Assembly (NCBI GenBank): GCA_038277395.1
Contig: CM076191.1
Span: forward strand, 92,500,822 to 92,564,821
Source of the DNA: Dryocosmus kuriphilus
Lineage: Eukaryota; Arthropoda; Insecta; Hymenoptera; Cynipidae
DNA: 64,000 bases
Direction of reading: 5' to 3'
Made by a program: the position numbers and the translations under genes. Each line of letters starts with the position of its first letter. Positions within the stretch are counted from its first letter, which is position 1. Under the pieces are notes generated by a model that saw nothing but the letters and a program-made list of their open reading frames with translations, was not told the DNA's origin and did not search any database. Positions 37,221 through 49,299 of the stretch are shown here, one piece after another.

Positions 37221-40200
37221 TCAGCTAGCCAGCTGAATAGTTATCAAAGAAAGTCTTATAACATTTTTCCACTAACTCACAATTCAAAAACTAGGACACC
37301 TTTATGTATTAACGGAAATTTTTAAATTTAAAATTCGGGTGACTTCCAGGAATTCTAATCAGACTTTTGGTTGGTCCCTGAATATTTCTACTAAAAAGTC
37401 TTATAAACACATTTTTCAACAAACTCAAAATCCAAAAATCTTAAGGAAATCTTAAGCATTTCCAGGAATTTTGAAATCCAAAATTTGGAGAGCTCCAGGA
37501 AAATTCAATAAACTTCTGGCTGCCACTGAATATTTCTTACAAAAAAACGTCCCCCCCTTTATAACATTTTTCGACAATCTCAAAATCCAAAAAAAAACGA
37601 CGACACCTTAAGTATGATCGGAAATTTTGAAAATTTAAAATTTTGTGAGAGTTATTTTTCCAGGAGCTCTAATAAAAACTTCTGGCTGCCCCTGGAATAT
37701 TTCTACAAGAAAAAGTCTCATAACATTTTTTTTTCGATAAACTTTAAAATTCCATAAAACTACGGCACCATAAACCATTCCAGAAAACTTTTTGAAGATT
37801 TTACCATTTGTAGAGCTCCAGGAGTTCTAATTAGCCTTCTGGTAGCCTCTTAAAACATTTGTAGAAAAAAATTCTAATAACATTTTTGGACAAAGTCAAA
37901 CTCCAAAAATCTACGGAATGTTAAGCGTTCCCAGGAATTTTGAAATTCGAAAAAACTTGGTGGAGTTCCCAGGAGTTCTAATGCAGACTTATGGTAGCCC
38001 TCTGGAACAGGGTCGACAAAAAAGTCTTTATAACTATTTTTTCCGACAAACTCAAAATCCAAAAAAAAACTACGACGGCTTAAGCTTTTCCAGGAATTTT
38101 TTTTAATTTAAATTTTGAGAGTTCCACGAGTTCTAATCAGAATTCAGGTAGCCAGCTCAATAGTTGCACAAAAAAAGTTTTATAACATTTTTCGACCAAC
38201 TCACAAATCCCAAAAAGACTACGACGGCTTAAGCATTTACCGGAATCTTTAAATTTAAATTTTGAGTAGTTTCAGGAGTTCTAATCAGAATTCAGGTAGC
38301 CAGCTGAATAGTTCTTCCTACACAAAAGTCTAATAACATTTTTTGACAAACTCAAAATCCAAAAAATAATACTAGGGACACCTTAAGCTTATATCCAGGG
38401 AAATTTTGAAATTCAAAAATTTGGAGAGATCCAGGAGTTCTATTCAGACTTCTGTTAGCCCCCTATATAGTTCCAGAAAAAATTGTCTTATAAACATTTT
38501 TTTCGACAAAACTCAAAAATCCAAGAAACTTACTACAGCTTAAGCGTTCACAGTAATTTTGAAAAAATTTAAAAAAAAATTTTGAGGCGGTCCAGGAGTT
38601 TAATTAGGCTTCTGGTAGCCCCCGCCTGAATTGTTCTACGAAAGAGGTCTTATAACATTTTTCGACAAAACTCAAAATCCAAAGAAAACTACGACAGCTT
38701 GAAGCATTCACATGAAAGTTTGAAATTTAAAATTTTGAGGCGTTCCAGGAGTTCTAATCAGGGTTCCTCTTAGTCCGCTGAATAGTTCTACAATAAAAAG
38801 TTCATAACATTTTTTGGACAAACTTACAATCCCCCAAAATTTCTACGACAGCTTAAGCATTCCCAGGAATATTTTTAAATTCAAAGTTTTGAGAAGTTCC
38901 AGGAGTTCTAATCAAAAATCAGCTAGCCAGCTGAATAGTTTTCCAAAAAAAGTCTTATAACATTTTTTCCACTAACTCACAATTCAAAAAACTAGGACCC
39001 TTATGTATTAACGGAAATTTTTTTAATTTAAAATTTGGAGTACTTCCATTTGGGAGTTCTAATCAGACTTTTTGGTTGGTCACCCCCCCCCCCCCTCTGA
39101 ATTACTTTCTACTAAAAAATCTTATAACACATTTTTCAACAAACTCAAAATCCAAAAATCTATTTGGAGAGCTCCAGGAAATTCAATCAAACTTTCTGGC
39201 TGCCACTGAATATTTTTCTACAAAACCATCTTATAACGTTTTTTTTCGACAATCTCAAAAGTTCCAAAAACGACGACACCTTAAGTATTATCGGAAAATT
39301 TTGAAATTTAAAAAAGTTTTGAGAGTTCCAGGAGCTCTAATCAGACTTCTGGCTGACCCCCTGAAGATTTCTAAAAAAAAGTCTCATTAACATTTTTCGG
39401 ACAAAACTTAAAAATTCATAAAAAAACTACGGCACCTTACCCATTCCAGAAAATTTTTGAAATTTACCATTTGGAGAGCTACCCCAGGAGTTTTCTAATT
39501 AGCCTTCTGGTAGCCGCCTCCTAAACATTTGTAGAAAAAAATTCGAATAACATTTTTGGACAAAGTCCCAAACACCAAAAATCTACGGAATGTTAAGCGT
39601 TCCCAGAGGAATTTTGAAAAATTCAAAATTTGGGGGGAGTTCCAGAGTTTCTAATCAGACTTCTGGTAGCCCTCTGAACAGCTCGACATAAAACTAAAGT
39701 CCTTATAAAATTTTTTTTTCGACAAACTCAAAATGGCCCAAAAAACTTACGATCGGGCCTTAAGCTTTTTTTCCAGGAATTTTTAAATTTGTAAATTTTG
39801 TGATGAGTTCCACGATTTCTAATCAGTAAAATTCAGGTAGCCAGCTGAATAGTTGCACAAAAAAAGTTTTATAACATTTTTCGACAAACTCAAAATCCAA
39901 AAAACTACGACGGCTTAAGCATTTACCGGAAAATCTCTCAATTTAAATTTTTGAGAGTTTCAGGAGTTCTAATCAGAATTCAGGTAGCCAGCTGAATAGT
40001 TCTACACAAAAAAGTCTAATAACATTTTTTGACAAACTAAAATCAAAAAAACTAGGACACCTTAAGCATATCCGGAAATTTTGAAATTCAAAATTTGGAG
40101 AGATCCAGGAGTTCTATTCAGACTTCTGTTAGCCCCCTATATAGTTCCAGAAAAAAGAGTCTTATAACAATTTTTCGACAAACTCAAAAATCCAAAAAAC

Positions 40201-40595
40201 TTACTACAGCTTAAGCGTTCACAGTAATATGAAATTTAAAATTTTTGAGAGTTCCAGGAGTTCTAATCAGGGTTCTGTTATTCCCCCGAATAGTTCTACA
40301 AAAAAAGTCACCTCACCACATTTTCGACAAACTCAAAATCCAAAATCTACGGAATCTTCCTACGCATTAATCAGGAATCTTGAAATTCAAAATCTGGAGA
40401 GTTCCAGCAGTTCTAATCAGACACTTGGTTGCTCCCCCCCTAAATATTTCTACAAAAAAGTCTCATAAAATTTTTCGACAAACTTGAAATCGAAAAAAAA
40501 AAAATAAAAACTTACGACAGCTTAAGCATTCCCAGGAATTTTGAAATTCAAAGTTTTCAGAGTTCCAAGGAGTTCTAATCAGAATTCAGGTAGCC
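37221..40595. repeat. Two copies of a roughly 1.68-kb higher-order unit in array A
   Basis: Diagnostic variants recur at near-constant distance. TCAGCTAGCCAGCTGAATAG occurs at 37,221 and 38,919. AAACATTTGTAGAAAAA with the TTTTTGGACAAAGTC variant is at 37,853 and 39,523. The CCCCCTATATAGTTCCAG variant is near 38,458 and 40,134. Offsets are 1,698, 1,670 and about 1,676, equal to 11-12 monomers with indel noise. The outer limits are approximate. Confidence 0.65.
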
Positions 40596-43500
40596 AGCTC
40601 CAATAGTTCTCCAAAAAAAGTCGGATCGTATTTCTCGACAAAGTTAAAAATCCTACAAACTACGACACCTTAAGCGTTTCCAGGAATTTTGAAATTCAAA
40701 GTCTTGCGGAACGAGTCCAGTAGTATCTAAAAATGAGACTTTCTCTAGCAGCGCCATGGGCTTCAGTTTGAATAGTTTCACAAGAAAGTCCTTATAAACA
40801 TTTTTCGACAAACACAAAATTCTAATAAAAACTATGACAGCTAAAGCCCATTTCCAGGAATTATGAAATTTAAAAATTTGGAGAGTTCTAGGAGTTCCTA
40901 ATCAGACTTCTCGCTGCCCCTGAATAATTCGTACAAAAAAGTCTTATAACATTTTTCAGCAAACTCAAAATCCAAAAAATTGGCGGAATCTTAAGTCCTA
41001 ACCACAGAATTTTGAAATTCAAAATCTGGAGAGATCCAGGAGTTCTAATCAGTGTGAACTTTAGTTTTTGTTGCTCGGCCCTGAATGTTTTCTACTAAAA
41101 AGTCTTAATAAAATTTTTTTGACAAACTCAATAATCTAAAAACTACGACAGCTTAAGGATCCTAGGGAATTTTGAAATTCCAAGTTTGAGAGTTCCAGGT
41201 GTTCTAATCAGACTTTTGGTTTCCCCCTGAATATTTCTACAAAAAAAGCCTTATAACATTTTTCGGCCACGCTCAAAATCCAAAATACTACGACACCATG
41301 AAATTTTGAAATTTAAAATATTTTTTGAGACTTCCAGGAATTCTAAACCAGACTTCTAACGTTTTCGACAATCTCAAAACCACCAAAAAATTCCACAGCT
41401 GAAGCATTTTCCAGGAATGTTGAAATTCAAAGTTTTTTTTGAGAGTTCCAGGACGTTCGAGTCATACTTCAAAAAAAAGCCACCTGGAACAGCTCGAAAA
41501 AAAGTTTTATAACATTTTTTTTTCGACAAACTCAAAATGCTCCAAAAAATGTACGCCAGGTCCTCAAGTATTTCCCGCGAATATAAATTTTGAAATTTCG
41601 AAATTTTGGGAGTTACCCGGCAGTTCTAATCAGAATTCTGCTAGCCCGCGGTAAATAGTTCTTACAAAAAATTTTTATAACATTTTTCGACAAACTCAAA
41701 ATCCAAAAAAAACTACGACGGCTTCAAGCGTTTGCTGGAAATTTTGAAGTTTCAAGTCTTGAGACTTCCAGGAGTTCCAGTCAGAACTTCTGGCCTGCCC
41801 CTGAATTTTTCTACGAAAAACGTCCTTATATGTAAAATTTTTTTTCGAAAAAAACTCAAAATACCAAAAAACATACGGAATGCCCTAAGCGTTTCACAGG
41901 AATTTTGAAATTCAAAATTTGGGGAGTCCCAGGAGTTCCAATCAGAACACTTTTGGTAGCCCCGGAATACTTCTACGAAAAGAGTCTTATAACACGTTTT
42001 TTCGGGACAAACTCAAAATACAAAAAACTATGACAGCTTAATTATAAGAACATTACAAGGGCAATTATGTAAATTCAAAATTTGGGGAGAGTGCCAGTTT
42101 TTTTTAGTTCTAATCAGACTGTCTGGCTGACACCCTAAAATCCCCAATACAAAAAAGCCTCATAAACATTTTTCGACAAACTCAAAATCCACAAATCTAC
42201 GACAGCTTAAAGCATTTCCAGGAATTTTTGAAATTCAAACGTTTTGAGAGTTTCCAGAAGTTCTAATCAGACTTTTATGTGCCCCCTGAATTATTTCTAC
42301 AAAAAAAATTCTGAAAAATTTTTCCGAGGCAAACTCAAAATCCAAAAAAACTACGACGGCTTAAGCGTTTTCCGGGAATTTTTTGAATTCAAAAGTCTTG
42401 AGGACTTCTAGGAGTTCTAATCAGACTTCTGGAAGTACTCTGAATTAGTTTTCCCACCACAAAAGGTCCTATAACGTTTTCCGACAAACTCAAAATTCAA
42501 AAAAACTTACGATCCAGCTTTAAGCTTTTCCAGGAATGCTGAAATTCAAATTTTTGAGAGCGCCAGGTGTTTCTAATCAGCCTTTTGGTTTGCCCGTTTA
42601 TGAATATTTCTACAATAAAGTTTTTTAACATTTTCGACAAACACAACTATCGAAAAAACAACGGACAGTTTTTTAAGCATTACCAGGAATTTTGATATTC
42701 AAAGTCTTTATAGTTCCAGGAGTTAGAATCAGAATTAAGGTAACCAGCTGAAAAATTTCTACAAAAAAAGTATTATAACAAATTTTTTCGGCAAAATAAA
42801 AATTGCAAAAAACTACCCCACAAGTAACCATTCCTGGAAATCTTCAAAAATTCACCATTTTGAGAGCTCCAGGAGTTCTAGCCATGCGCCTTCTGCTAGC
42901 CTCCTGAACATTTTTGTAGAAAAATTTCTTCTTATAACATTTTTTCGACAAACTCAAAATCCAAATCCCCAAGAAATCTGCAGAATGCTTAAGCGTTACA
43001 AGGAATTTTGAAAATTCAAAAGTTTTTGGGAAGTTCCAGGAGTTTAATCAGACATTTGGTTGCCCCTTGAATATTTCTACAAAAAATTCCTATAACATTT
43101 TTCGACAAAACTCAAAATCCAAAAAACTACGATACCATAAGTATACCCGGAAATTGTGGAATGAAATTTAAAAATTTTGAGAGTTCCAGGAGTTCTAATC
43201 AGCCTTCTGGTAGCCTCCTGAACATTTGTAGAAAAAATTCTTATAACATTTTTCGACAAAATCAAAATCCAAAAAATACTACGACACCATAAGCATTTCC
43301 AGGAATTTTGAAATCTAAAATTTGGCGAGTTCCAGGTTAGTTCCAATCAGACATTCTTGCTGCCCCCTGAATAATTTCTACAAAAAACCTCCTGTCTTTG
43401 TTAAAATTTTTTTGGACACATTTAGTTCGACAAATGAAGTAAACTGAAATTTGTGTAATCCAAAAAACTTCGGGAGTATAATCTTAAGCATTTCCAGGAA

Positions 43501-44759
43501 TTTTTTTGTGAAAATTCAAAATTTGTGAGAGACCCAGGAGATCTAATCAGACTTCTGGTTTGCCCCCCTGAATATTTCTAGTCTACAAAAAACGTCTTAT
43601 AACACTTTTCGAAAGATTCAAAAAATCCAAAAAACTACGGAAGACGTCTGAGGTTCTTAAGCATTTCCAGGGAATTTTTGGAAATTCAAAATTTTGGGGG
43701 AAATCCAGAAGTTCTAAGCAGACTTTTGGTTGCCCCCTGAATATTTCTTACAAAAAACTTATAACATTTTTCGAAACTAACTCAAAAATCGAAAAAACTA
43801 CGCGCCATGAGTATTTCCGAAAAAAATTTTGAAATTTAAAATTTTGTGAGTTCCAGGAGTTCTAATCAGACTTCTGATAGCCCGCTGAAATAAATCCCCT
43901 ACGAAAGAGTCATATGACATTTTTCGCGGCAAACCCAAAAAAATCTAAAAAACTATGACAGCCTAAATATTGGTAGTGTATTATGAAATCAAAATTTGGA
44001 GAGTTCCAGGAGTTCTAATCAGACTTCTTGCTGCCCCCCCTGAATAACAATATTAAAACATTTTCATAACATTTTTTTTCGACAAACTCAAAATCCAAAG
44101 ATCTACGGAATCTTAAGCATTACCAGGAATTTGAAATTCAAAGTTTTGAGAGTTCCACGAGTTCTACTCAGACTTCTGGCAGTCCCCTGAAGACCTCGAC
44201 AAAAAAGTCTTTATAAAATTTTCCGACAAACTCCAAAATGCAAAAAAAACTACGACACGTTTAAGTATTACCGAAAATTTTTGAAATTTAAAATTTTGAG
44301 TGTTTCAGGAGTTCTAATCAGAATTCTGGTGGCCCGCTGAATATTTCTACAAAAAAAGTCTGAAAAACATTTTTCGACAAACTTAAAATCCCAAAAAACT
44401 ACGACACCTTAACGGTTTCAAACATAGGAATTTTGAAATTCAAAGTCTGAGACCTCCAGGGGGTTCTAATCAGACTTCTGGCAGCCCTCTGATTAGTCCA
44501 CAAAAAAGTGTCCCTATAAGGTTTTTTCCGACAAACTCAAAAAATTCAGAAAAAACTACGACACACCTTAAAGTATTTCCCGGAAAATTTTGAAATTTAA
44601 AAATTTTGTGAGTTCCATGAGCTCTAATCAGACTTTTCTGGCCTACACCCTGAATATTATTACAAAAAAGTCTTATAAGAGTTTAGGACATACCATTTTG
44701 AGAGTTCTTGACAGGTTAGAGTATCTATTAAAGCCTTCTGGTTTGCCCCCTGAATAATT

Positions 44760-45360
44760 CTAACAAAAAAAGAACTAATAACATTTTTCGACAAAATCAA
44801 ATCCCAATAAAAAACTACGACATTTAAGTATTACCGGAAAATTTAAAAATTTTCTTATTTTGAGAAGAGTTCCAGGATTTCTACTCAGACTTTGGTTGCC
44901 CCCAGAATATTTATACAATAAAAGTCTTTTATAACATTTTTCGACAAACTCAAAATCCAAAAAACTGCGACACCTTAAGTATTCCTGAAAATTTTGAAGA
45001 TTTACCATTTCGAGAGTTCCAGGAGTTCTAATTAGCCTTCTGGTAGCCCCTGAATAATTCTACAACAATATAAAAAAGACTAATAACATTTTTCGACAAA
45101 ATCAAAATCCAAAAAAACTACACGAACATTAAGTATTACCGGAAATTTTAAAAATTTTTTATTTTGAGAGTTCCAGGATTTCTACTCAGACTTTGGTTGC
45201 CCCCTGAATATTTCTACAAGAAATGCCTCATAACATTTTTCGACAGAACTCAAAATCCCAAAAAACTGCGACACCTTAAGTATTCCTGAAAATTTTGAAA
45301 TTTACCATTTCGAGAGTTCCAGGAGTTCTAATTAGCCTTCTGGTAGCCACCTGAACATAT
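44760..45360. repeat. Tandem two-monomer duplication next to element 2
   Basis: A pair of monomers with ACTAATAACATTTTTCG, then TTCCAGGATTTCTACTCAGA, then CTGCGACACCTTAAG and ACCATTTCGAGAG occurs from about 44,774 and again from about 45,079. The left copy carries more small insertions than the right, in line with a quality change near 45 kb. Confidence 0.6.
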
Positions 45361-45653
45361 TTTAGGAAAAAAATTCTTATAACATTTTTCGACAAAATCA
45401 AAATCCAAAAAAACTACGACACCTTAAGTATTCCCGGAAATTTTGAACTTTAAAATTTTGTGAGTTCCAGGAGCTCTAATCAGAGACTTCTGGCTGCCCC
45501 ATGAATATTTCTTCAAAAATGTTTCTGATAACATTTTTCGACAAACTTAAAATTCCAAAAACAACGGCGCCTTAACCAATTCACGGAAATTTTAAAATTT
45601 TTAATTTTTGAGAGTTGCAGGAGTTCTAATTAGCCTTCTTGTAGCAGCCACCT

Positions 45654-45667
45654 GAACATTTGTAGAA
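45654..45667. repeat. Target-site duplication, left copy
   Basis: GAACATTTGTAGAA, identical to 50,919-50,932. It belongs to a Sat-145 monomer, whose ordinary copies read CTCCTGAACATTTGTAGAA followed by AAAATTCTTATAAC. It is the copy flanking the 3' end of element 2. Confidence 0.93.
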
Positions 45668-45927
45668 GTAATCATCGATCAATGTTTATTTATACTCTCT
45701 CCCTTTTAACGGTTTAAGAGTCTTCACCGAACCATTACAAGTATCTATACATTCAATTCCTTATATCATACCTTATCGCTATCTTATTGCTAATATATAC
45801 AATCTTTTCTTATCATCTACGCTCTTATATTTCTACGCTAGCGATCGAGACCAGGACTTTCGTTTCCTCTTGCCTTTACCAATCTATCATTGATCTTTTC
45901 CTTCTCGACTCTACTTTATACTTTTAC
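45668..45927 (-). other. Element 2 3' untranslated region
   Basis: About 260 AT-rich bases lie between the end of the C-terminal coding fragment and the target duplication. On the minus strand it ends ATAAATAAACATTGATCGAT then GATTAC. No poly-A tail or simple-repeat tail is visible. This end is where the RT would start copying. Confidence 0.7.
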
Positions 45928-46630
45928 TTATATCATGAGACATTTTCTTTCTCTTAACTTTTCCAACTTCTTCATCCATCCCTCTCTCTGTCCATTCCCA
46001 TTCAGAATCTCTTTCACTCTCTCTTCCACACATTTCCCTTCCTCTTCATCACCTGTACAACTTTCCAACACATGCACCGACGATTCTTGCTCATACCCAC
46101 ATATTCTACACCGATTCTCCTCCTCGTTCATCCAGTACCTACTCTCTCTTACTCCCTTTCCCATTCTAAATCTCATCATTCTGTTCCATTTACTCTCCTT
46201 CTTTAACTTCTTCAAATATTCTGGCTCTCCTTCCCCACTTTACCATCTTGTAACAACTACTGTACCTTGAGCTTACGATTTTTGTCCATCTTTCCTCCCT
46301 TTGTCTCGCCAAAAATCTCGTTCTCTATTCCTTGCCAATCTCTATTTTCCCATTCATACTCCATTTTCTCCTCCTTGCGTACCTTTCTTCTTCCCATTTC
46401 GTTCTACCCATGTTCCTCCTTCTCTCTTTGTCTCCTATCTCCCTTGCACACGCTTGTGCGATCTTACTTCCTTCTCCTCTCCTTAGTTTTTCTTCAAAAT
46501 TCCAAGCCCTTTTTAGCTGCCTTATTACCATTTTTTTCGGCCTATCTCTTCCCTCAACATATAACCGGGGCAGCTCCATCCCACCCCCATGACCCATCTC
46601 AAAAATCTTTCATGCATGCTTTCCACTCTC
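45928..46630 (-). pseudogene. Element 2 C-terminal region with CCHC zinc knuckle
   Basis: The fragment 46,597-46,325 (RLYVEGRDRPKKMVIRQLKR and on, then LRRGEGSKIAQACAREIG) is the region that follows the RT thumb in this lineage. The fragment 46,215-45,928 carries CRICGYEQESSVHVLESC, a C-x2-C-x8-H-x4-C knuckle encoded at about 46,110-46,057, close to the end of the protein, as in many non-LTR ORF2 proteins where it aids nucleic-acid binding. The two fragments are in different frames. Confidence 0.85.
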
Positions 46631-48214
46631 TTATATTCCTTGCATCCCCAAACTTTCCATTCCATAACTCACCACTGAACACACTAAAACATCAAACATC
46701 CATACTCTCATTCTCCAATCATCCTTGAATCTTCTCTTCCCTATACCCCACACTTGGCCCATTACCTTACTTCCACACTCCAATCTCTTTCTTACCTGCA
46801 GCTCATTCCTTCCTCTCGTTTCGAACCAGTACCCAAGGTAACAAAATTCTTCTACCAATTCTACTACTTTGCCATACATCTTCCATTCATACTCAATTCT
46901 ACACCTCCTTTTTCTAAAACACATCATCTTAGTTTTCTTCACATTCACCAGTAAGTCTTTCTCTCTCACATATTCTTCAAATATTCTCATCATTAGACTC
47001 ATCCCTCTTTCATCATCTGCTATTAATACTATATCGTCCGCGTATGCTAGCGAATATAGCTTGCCATTTTCCAATTTCGTTCCCCCTTTTCCTTTCCTTG
47101 CCAATTTCTCCTCTAAATCTGCTAGTAGAATACTGAATAGTATATGGGCTTAGTGGACATCCCTGCCTTAGACCTCTTCCCGTCCAAAGCTCCTCTCACT
47201 TCTTTTTCCCTATTCTTACCTTCATCCTAGTTTCTATAAATATCTCTTTTATCCTTTCTACTAGGCTTTCTTCTATTTCTATCTCCTTTAAGGCCTTCCA
47301 TAGCAACCTTCTGTGGACTGAGTCAAAACGCCGCTTTTAAATCTACAAAAAGTGCGACCAGTTTTCCTTTCTTCTGACCTAAGTTCCTCTTCACTAAATA
47401 GTTAAGCACATAAATGTTGTCTGCTGTCCCCATTCCTTCTCTAAAGCCTGTTTGGTTGTGCGGTATGCTTCCCCTTTCTTCGACCTGCCTTTTCCAGCCT
47501 TTTCCTAAGCACCTCTGCGTAAACTTTGCAACCCACTGACATGATTGTAAACCCCTCTATAGTCTTCCACATTTTTTCCCCTCTCCTTTCTTAATCACTG
47601 GTACTAACCACCCCTGTCCGCCATTCTTCTGGCCAACCTTCTCCTTTCCATACCTTATTACATATCCTTCACATCTCTTCTCTTACCCTTTCCCCACCAT
47701 ATTTCAGTGCTTCGTTTTCGATGCCATCCTCTCCTGTGGCCTTGTTTCGTTTCAATCTTGCGATTGCTCCATTTATCTCCTCCCTACTAATCACGTTTCC
47801 TCTGTCCCCATCCTCTGCAACTACCTTCCTCCCTTCTCCCCGCACCCTATTTCCCACACCTCCTACCAATCCCTTAAAGTATTCTGTCCACACTGTCATT
47901 TTTATTTCCTCGTTTATGCCCCTCTTTCTTCCTCTTTCCCTATTAATCACTTCCCATTCTCTCCCTTCCTTAACTGCTTTCTCCACCTCTTCCACGTACC
48001 TTTCTTTTTCCCTTTGCTTCTTTTTGCTTAACATTTCCTCATGTTCTTTTTTCCTCTTGTTGTAGTCTTCTTTCTTTATTTCCTCTCTCCTCCATTTTCT
48101 AACACATTCTTTAATCTTTACTTTGCTCTCTCTGTACTCCACATCCCACCATCCTCTCCTACATTTCTCTCCTTCGTTTCTCGGTCTCACCTCATCCCTT
48201 ACCTTGACAATCAC
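46631..48214 (-). pseudogene. Element 2 reverse transcriptase, frameshifted
   Basis: The fragment 48,214-47,669 carries a long charged linker and then the fingers motif ARLKRNKATGEDGIENEALK. About 47,459-47,316 encodes NQTGFREGMGTADNIYVLNY and FVDLKAAF, with a frame change just after the phenylalanine. About 47,175-47,130 encodes GLRQGCPLSP. The fragment 47,104-46,631 has LAYADDIVLIADDERGM, with the catalytic YADD at 47,033-47,044, then LLVNVKKTKMMCFRK and GYWFETRG. These are RT blocks in canonical order, and the catalytic aspartates of the palm are intact. It copies element RNA at the nicked target. Frameshifts, not loss of active-site residues, are what interrupt it. Confidence 0.92.
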
Positions 48215-48384
48215 GTCTTTAAGATTTTTTATGAATCTTATCTATCCCTTCCTCTTCCATACCTCCAAGATTCTCATTTTCCATTCTTTCTGTTAATTTC
48301 CTTAACTTATCTTCCCCCCAATTCCCTATTTTAAATTTTATCTCCCCAGCTTCTCCCGCGTTCCCTTTTCCGCGCTTTATGCTT

Positions 48385-49123
48385 CTACCTCCCAATGTCG
48401 CTATCACTGGGGAAGTGGTCAGACCCTACCTCATCACCCACTTCCATTCTCACCATTAACTTCCTGATTCTTTCTTCTGCTAGAATGTAATCAATTATAG
48501 TGTCTCCTTTACCTACAAACGTCACCTCGCCCTCTTCATCCCCCTTTGTATTGCCATTACATATGAACCACGCTGCCTCTCTCCTATCAGTTCTAATAGC
48601 TTTCTTTCCTCTCTGTCCGTTTCCTTGTGCTTTGACTTTCTCATATAAACCTCTTTTTCTTCGTCCCATCTTTCTCCCCCTTGTTCTCCAGTCCACGCAT
48701 TAAGAACCCCTCCTATTAACACCAAATCCCCCTCCTTTTGTTCTGTCCATCTCTTTATCACATTCAACCCTTCTTCCTCCCCTCTTCTCCTATACACACA
48801 TACAATGTTCACTTTTACTTTCCCCATTTTAATTCTTCTCACCATTATTCCCTCCTTTTCTGCCGTATTCTTACGTTCTCCCTTTTCTATTACCAACGCA
48901 TTTCTTACTCCTGACACCATACCACCCATACCCCTTCCTTTTACATTTTCCTTCCTTGCTCCTTGCATCTCCCATACATAGCCTTTCGGCAACCATCTCT
49001 TCAGGCCCTTCCAGTCCTTCTCCTCCAGCCCATGCTTCACTCATCATTATCACATCCCATTTTTGCACTTCTTCTCAGAATCCTGTATCTTTGTTCTTTA
49101 ATCCTGTCACATTCAAAAACGCC
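48385..49123 (-). pseudogene. Element 2 APE-type endonuclease, frameshifted
   Basis: In order on the minus strand: KVAFLNVTGLKNKD (about 49,122-49,081) with the conserved Asn of APE-like nucleases; WDVIMMSEAW (just below 49,068) with the catalytic Glu; WLPKGYVWEMQGAR and GRGMGGMVSGVRNA (48,522-49,040 fragment); LVLIGGVLNAWTGEQGG, where the family normally has GGDFNARTG, so the usual Asp is replaced by Val; and IDYILAEERI followed by GSDHFP (48,385-48,696 fragment), with the Asp-His pair. The enzyme nicks chromosomal DNA to prime reverse transcription. At least three frames are used, so it is broken as assembled, and the Val may be a disabling change or an error. Confidence 0.85.
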
Positions 49124-49299
49124 ACCTTCACTTCTCTCTCTTTATCTATCCTTGCTTTATTCCTTCCATTCAATTCTTTTTGCTTGGCTTTGAATAAACC
49201 CCCCGCCGATTCTATGTCTTTACTATTTTTTCCATTTCTCCTTCCCTTCTCTGCCCCTTTTCTACCTTCCCTCAGGTCTTCTACTTCCTCGTCCCATAT

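Larger units (their letters stand above)
35967..45667. repeat. Sat-145 satellite, array A (indel-rich), about 65 copies
   Basis: Head-to-tail copies carry the recurring order TCTTATAACATTTTTCGACA, AACTCAAAATCCAAAAAACT, ACGACACCTTAAG, CCGGAAATTTTGAAATT, GAGAGTTCCAGGAGTTCTAA, TCAGACTTCTGGTAGCCC. The period is about 145 bp plus scattered insertions. Homopolymer expansions are common (for example 13 C at 39,083-39,095). Larger repeats of about 1.68 kb are visible between roughly 37.2 and 40.6 kb. Short ORFs on both strands are by-products of the repeat. The array continues after element 2 as array B. Confidence 0.93.
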
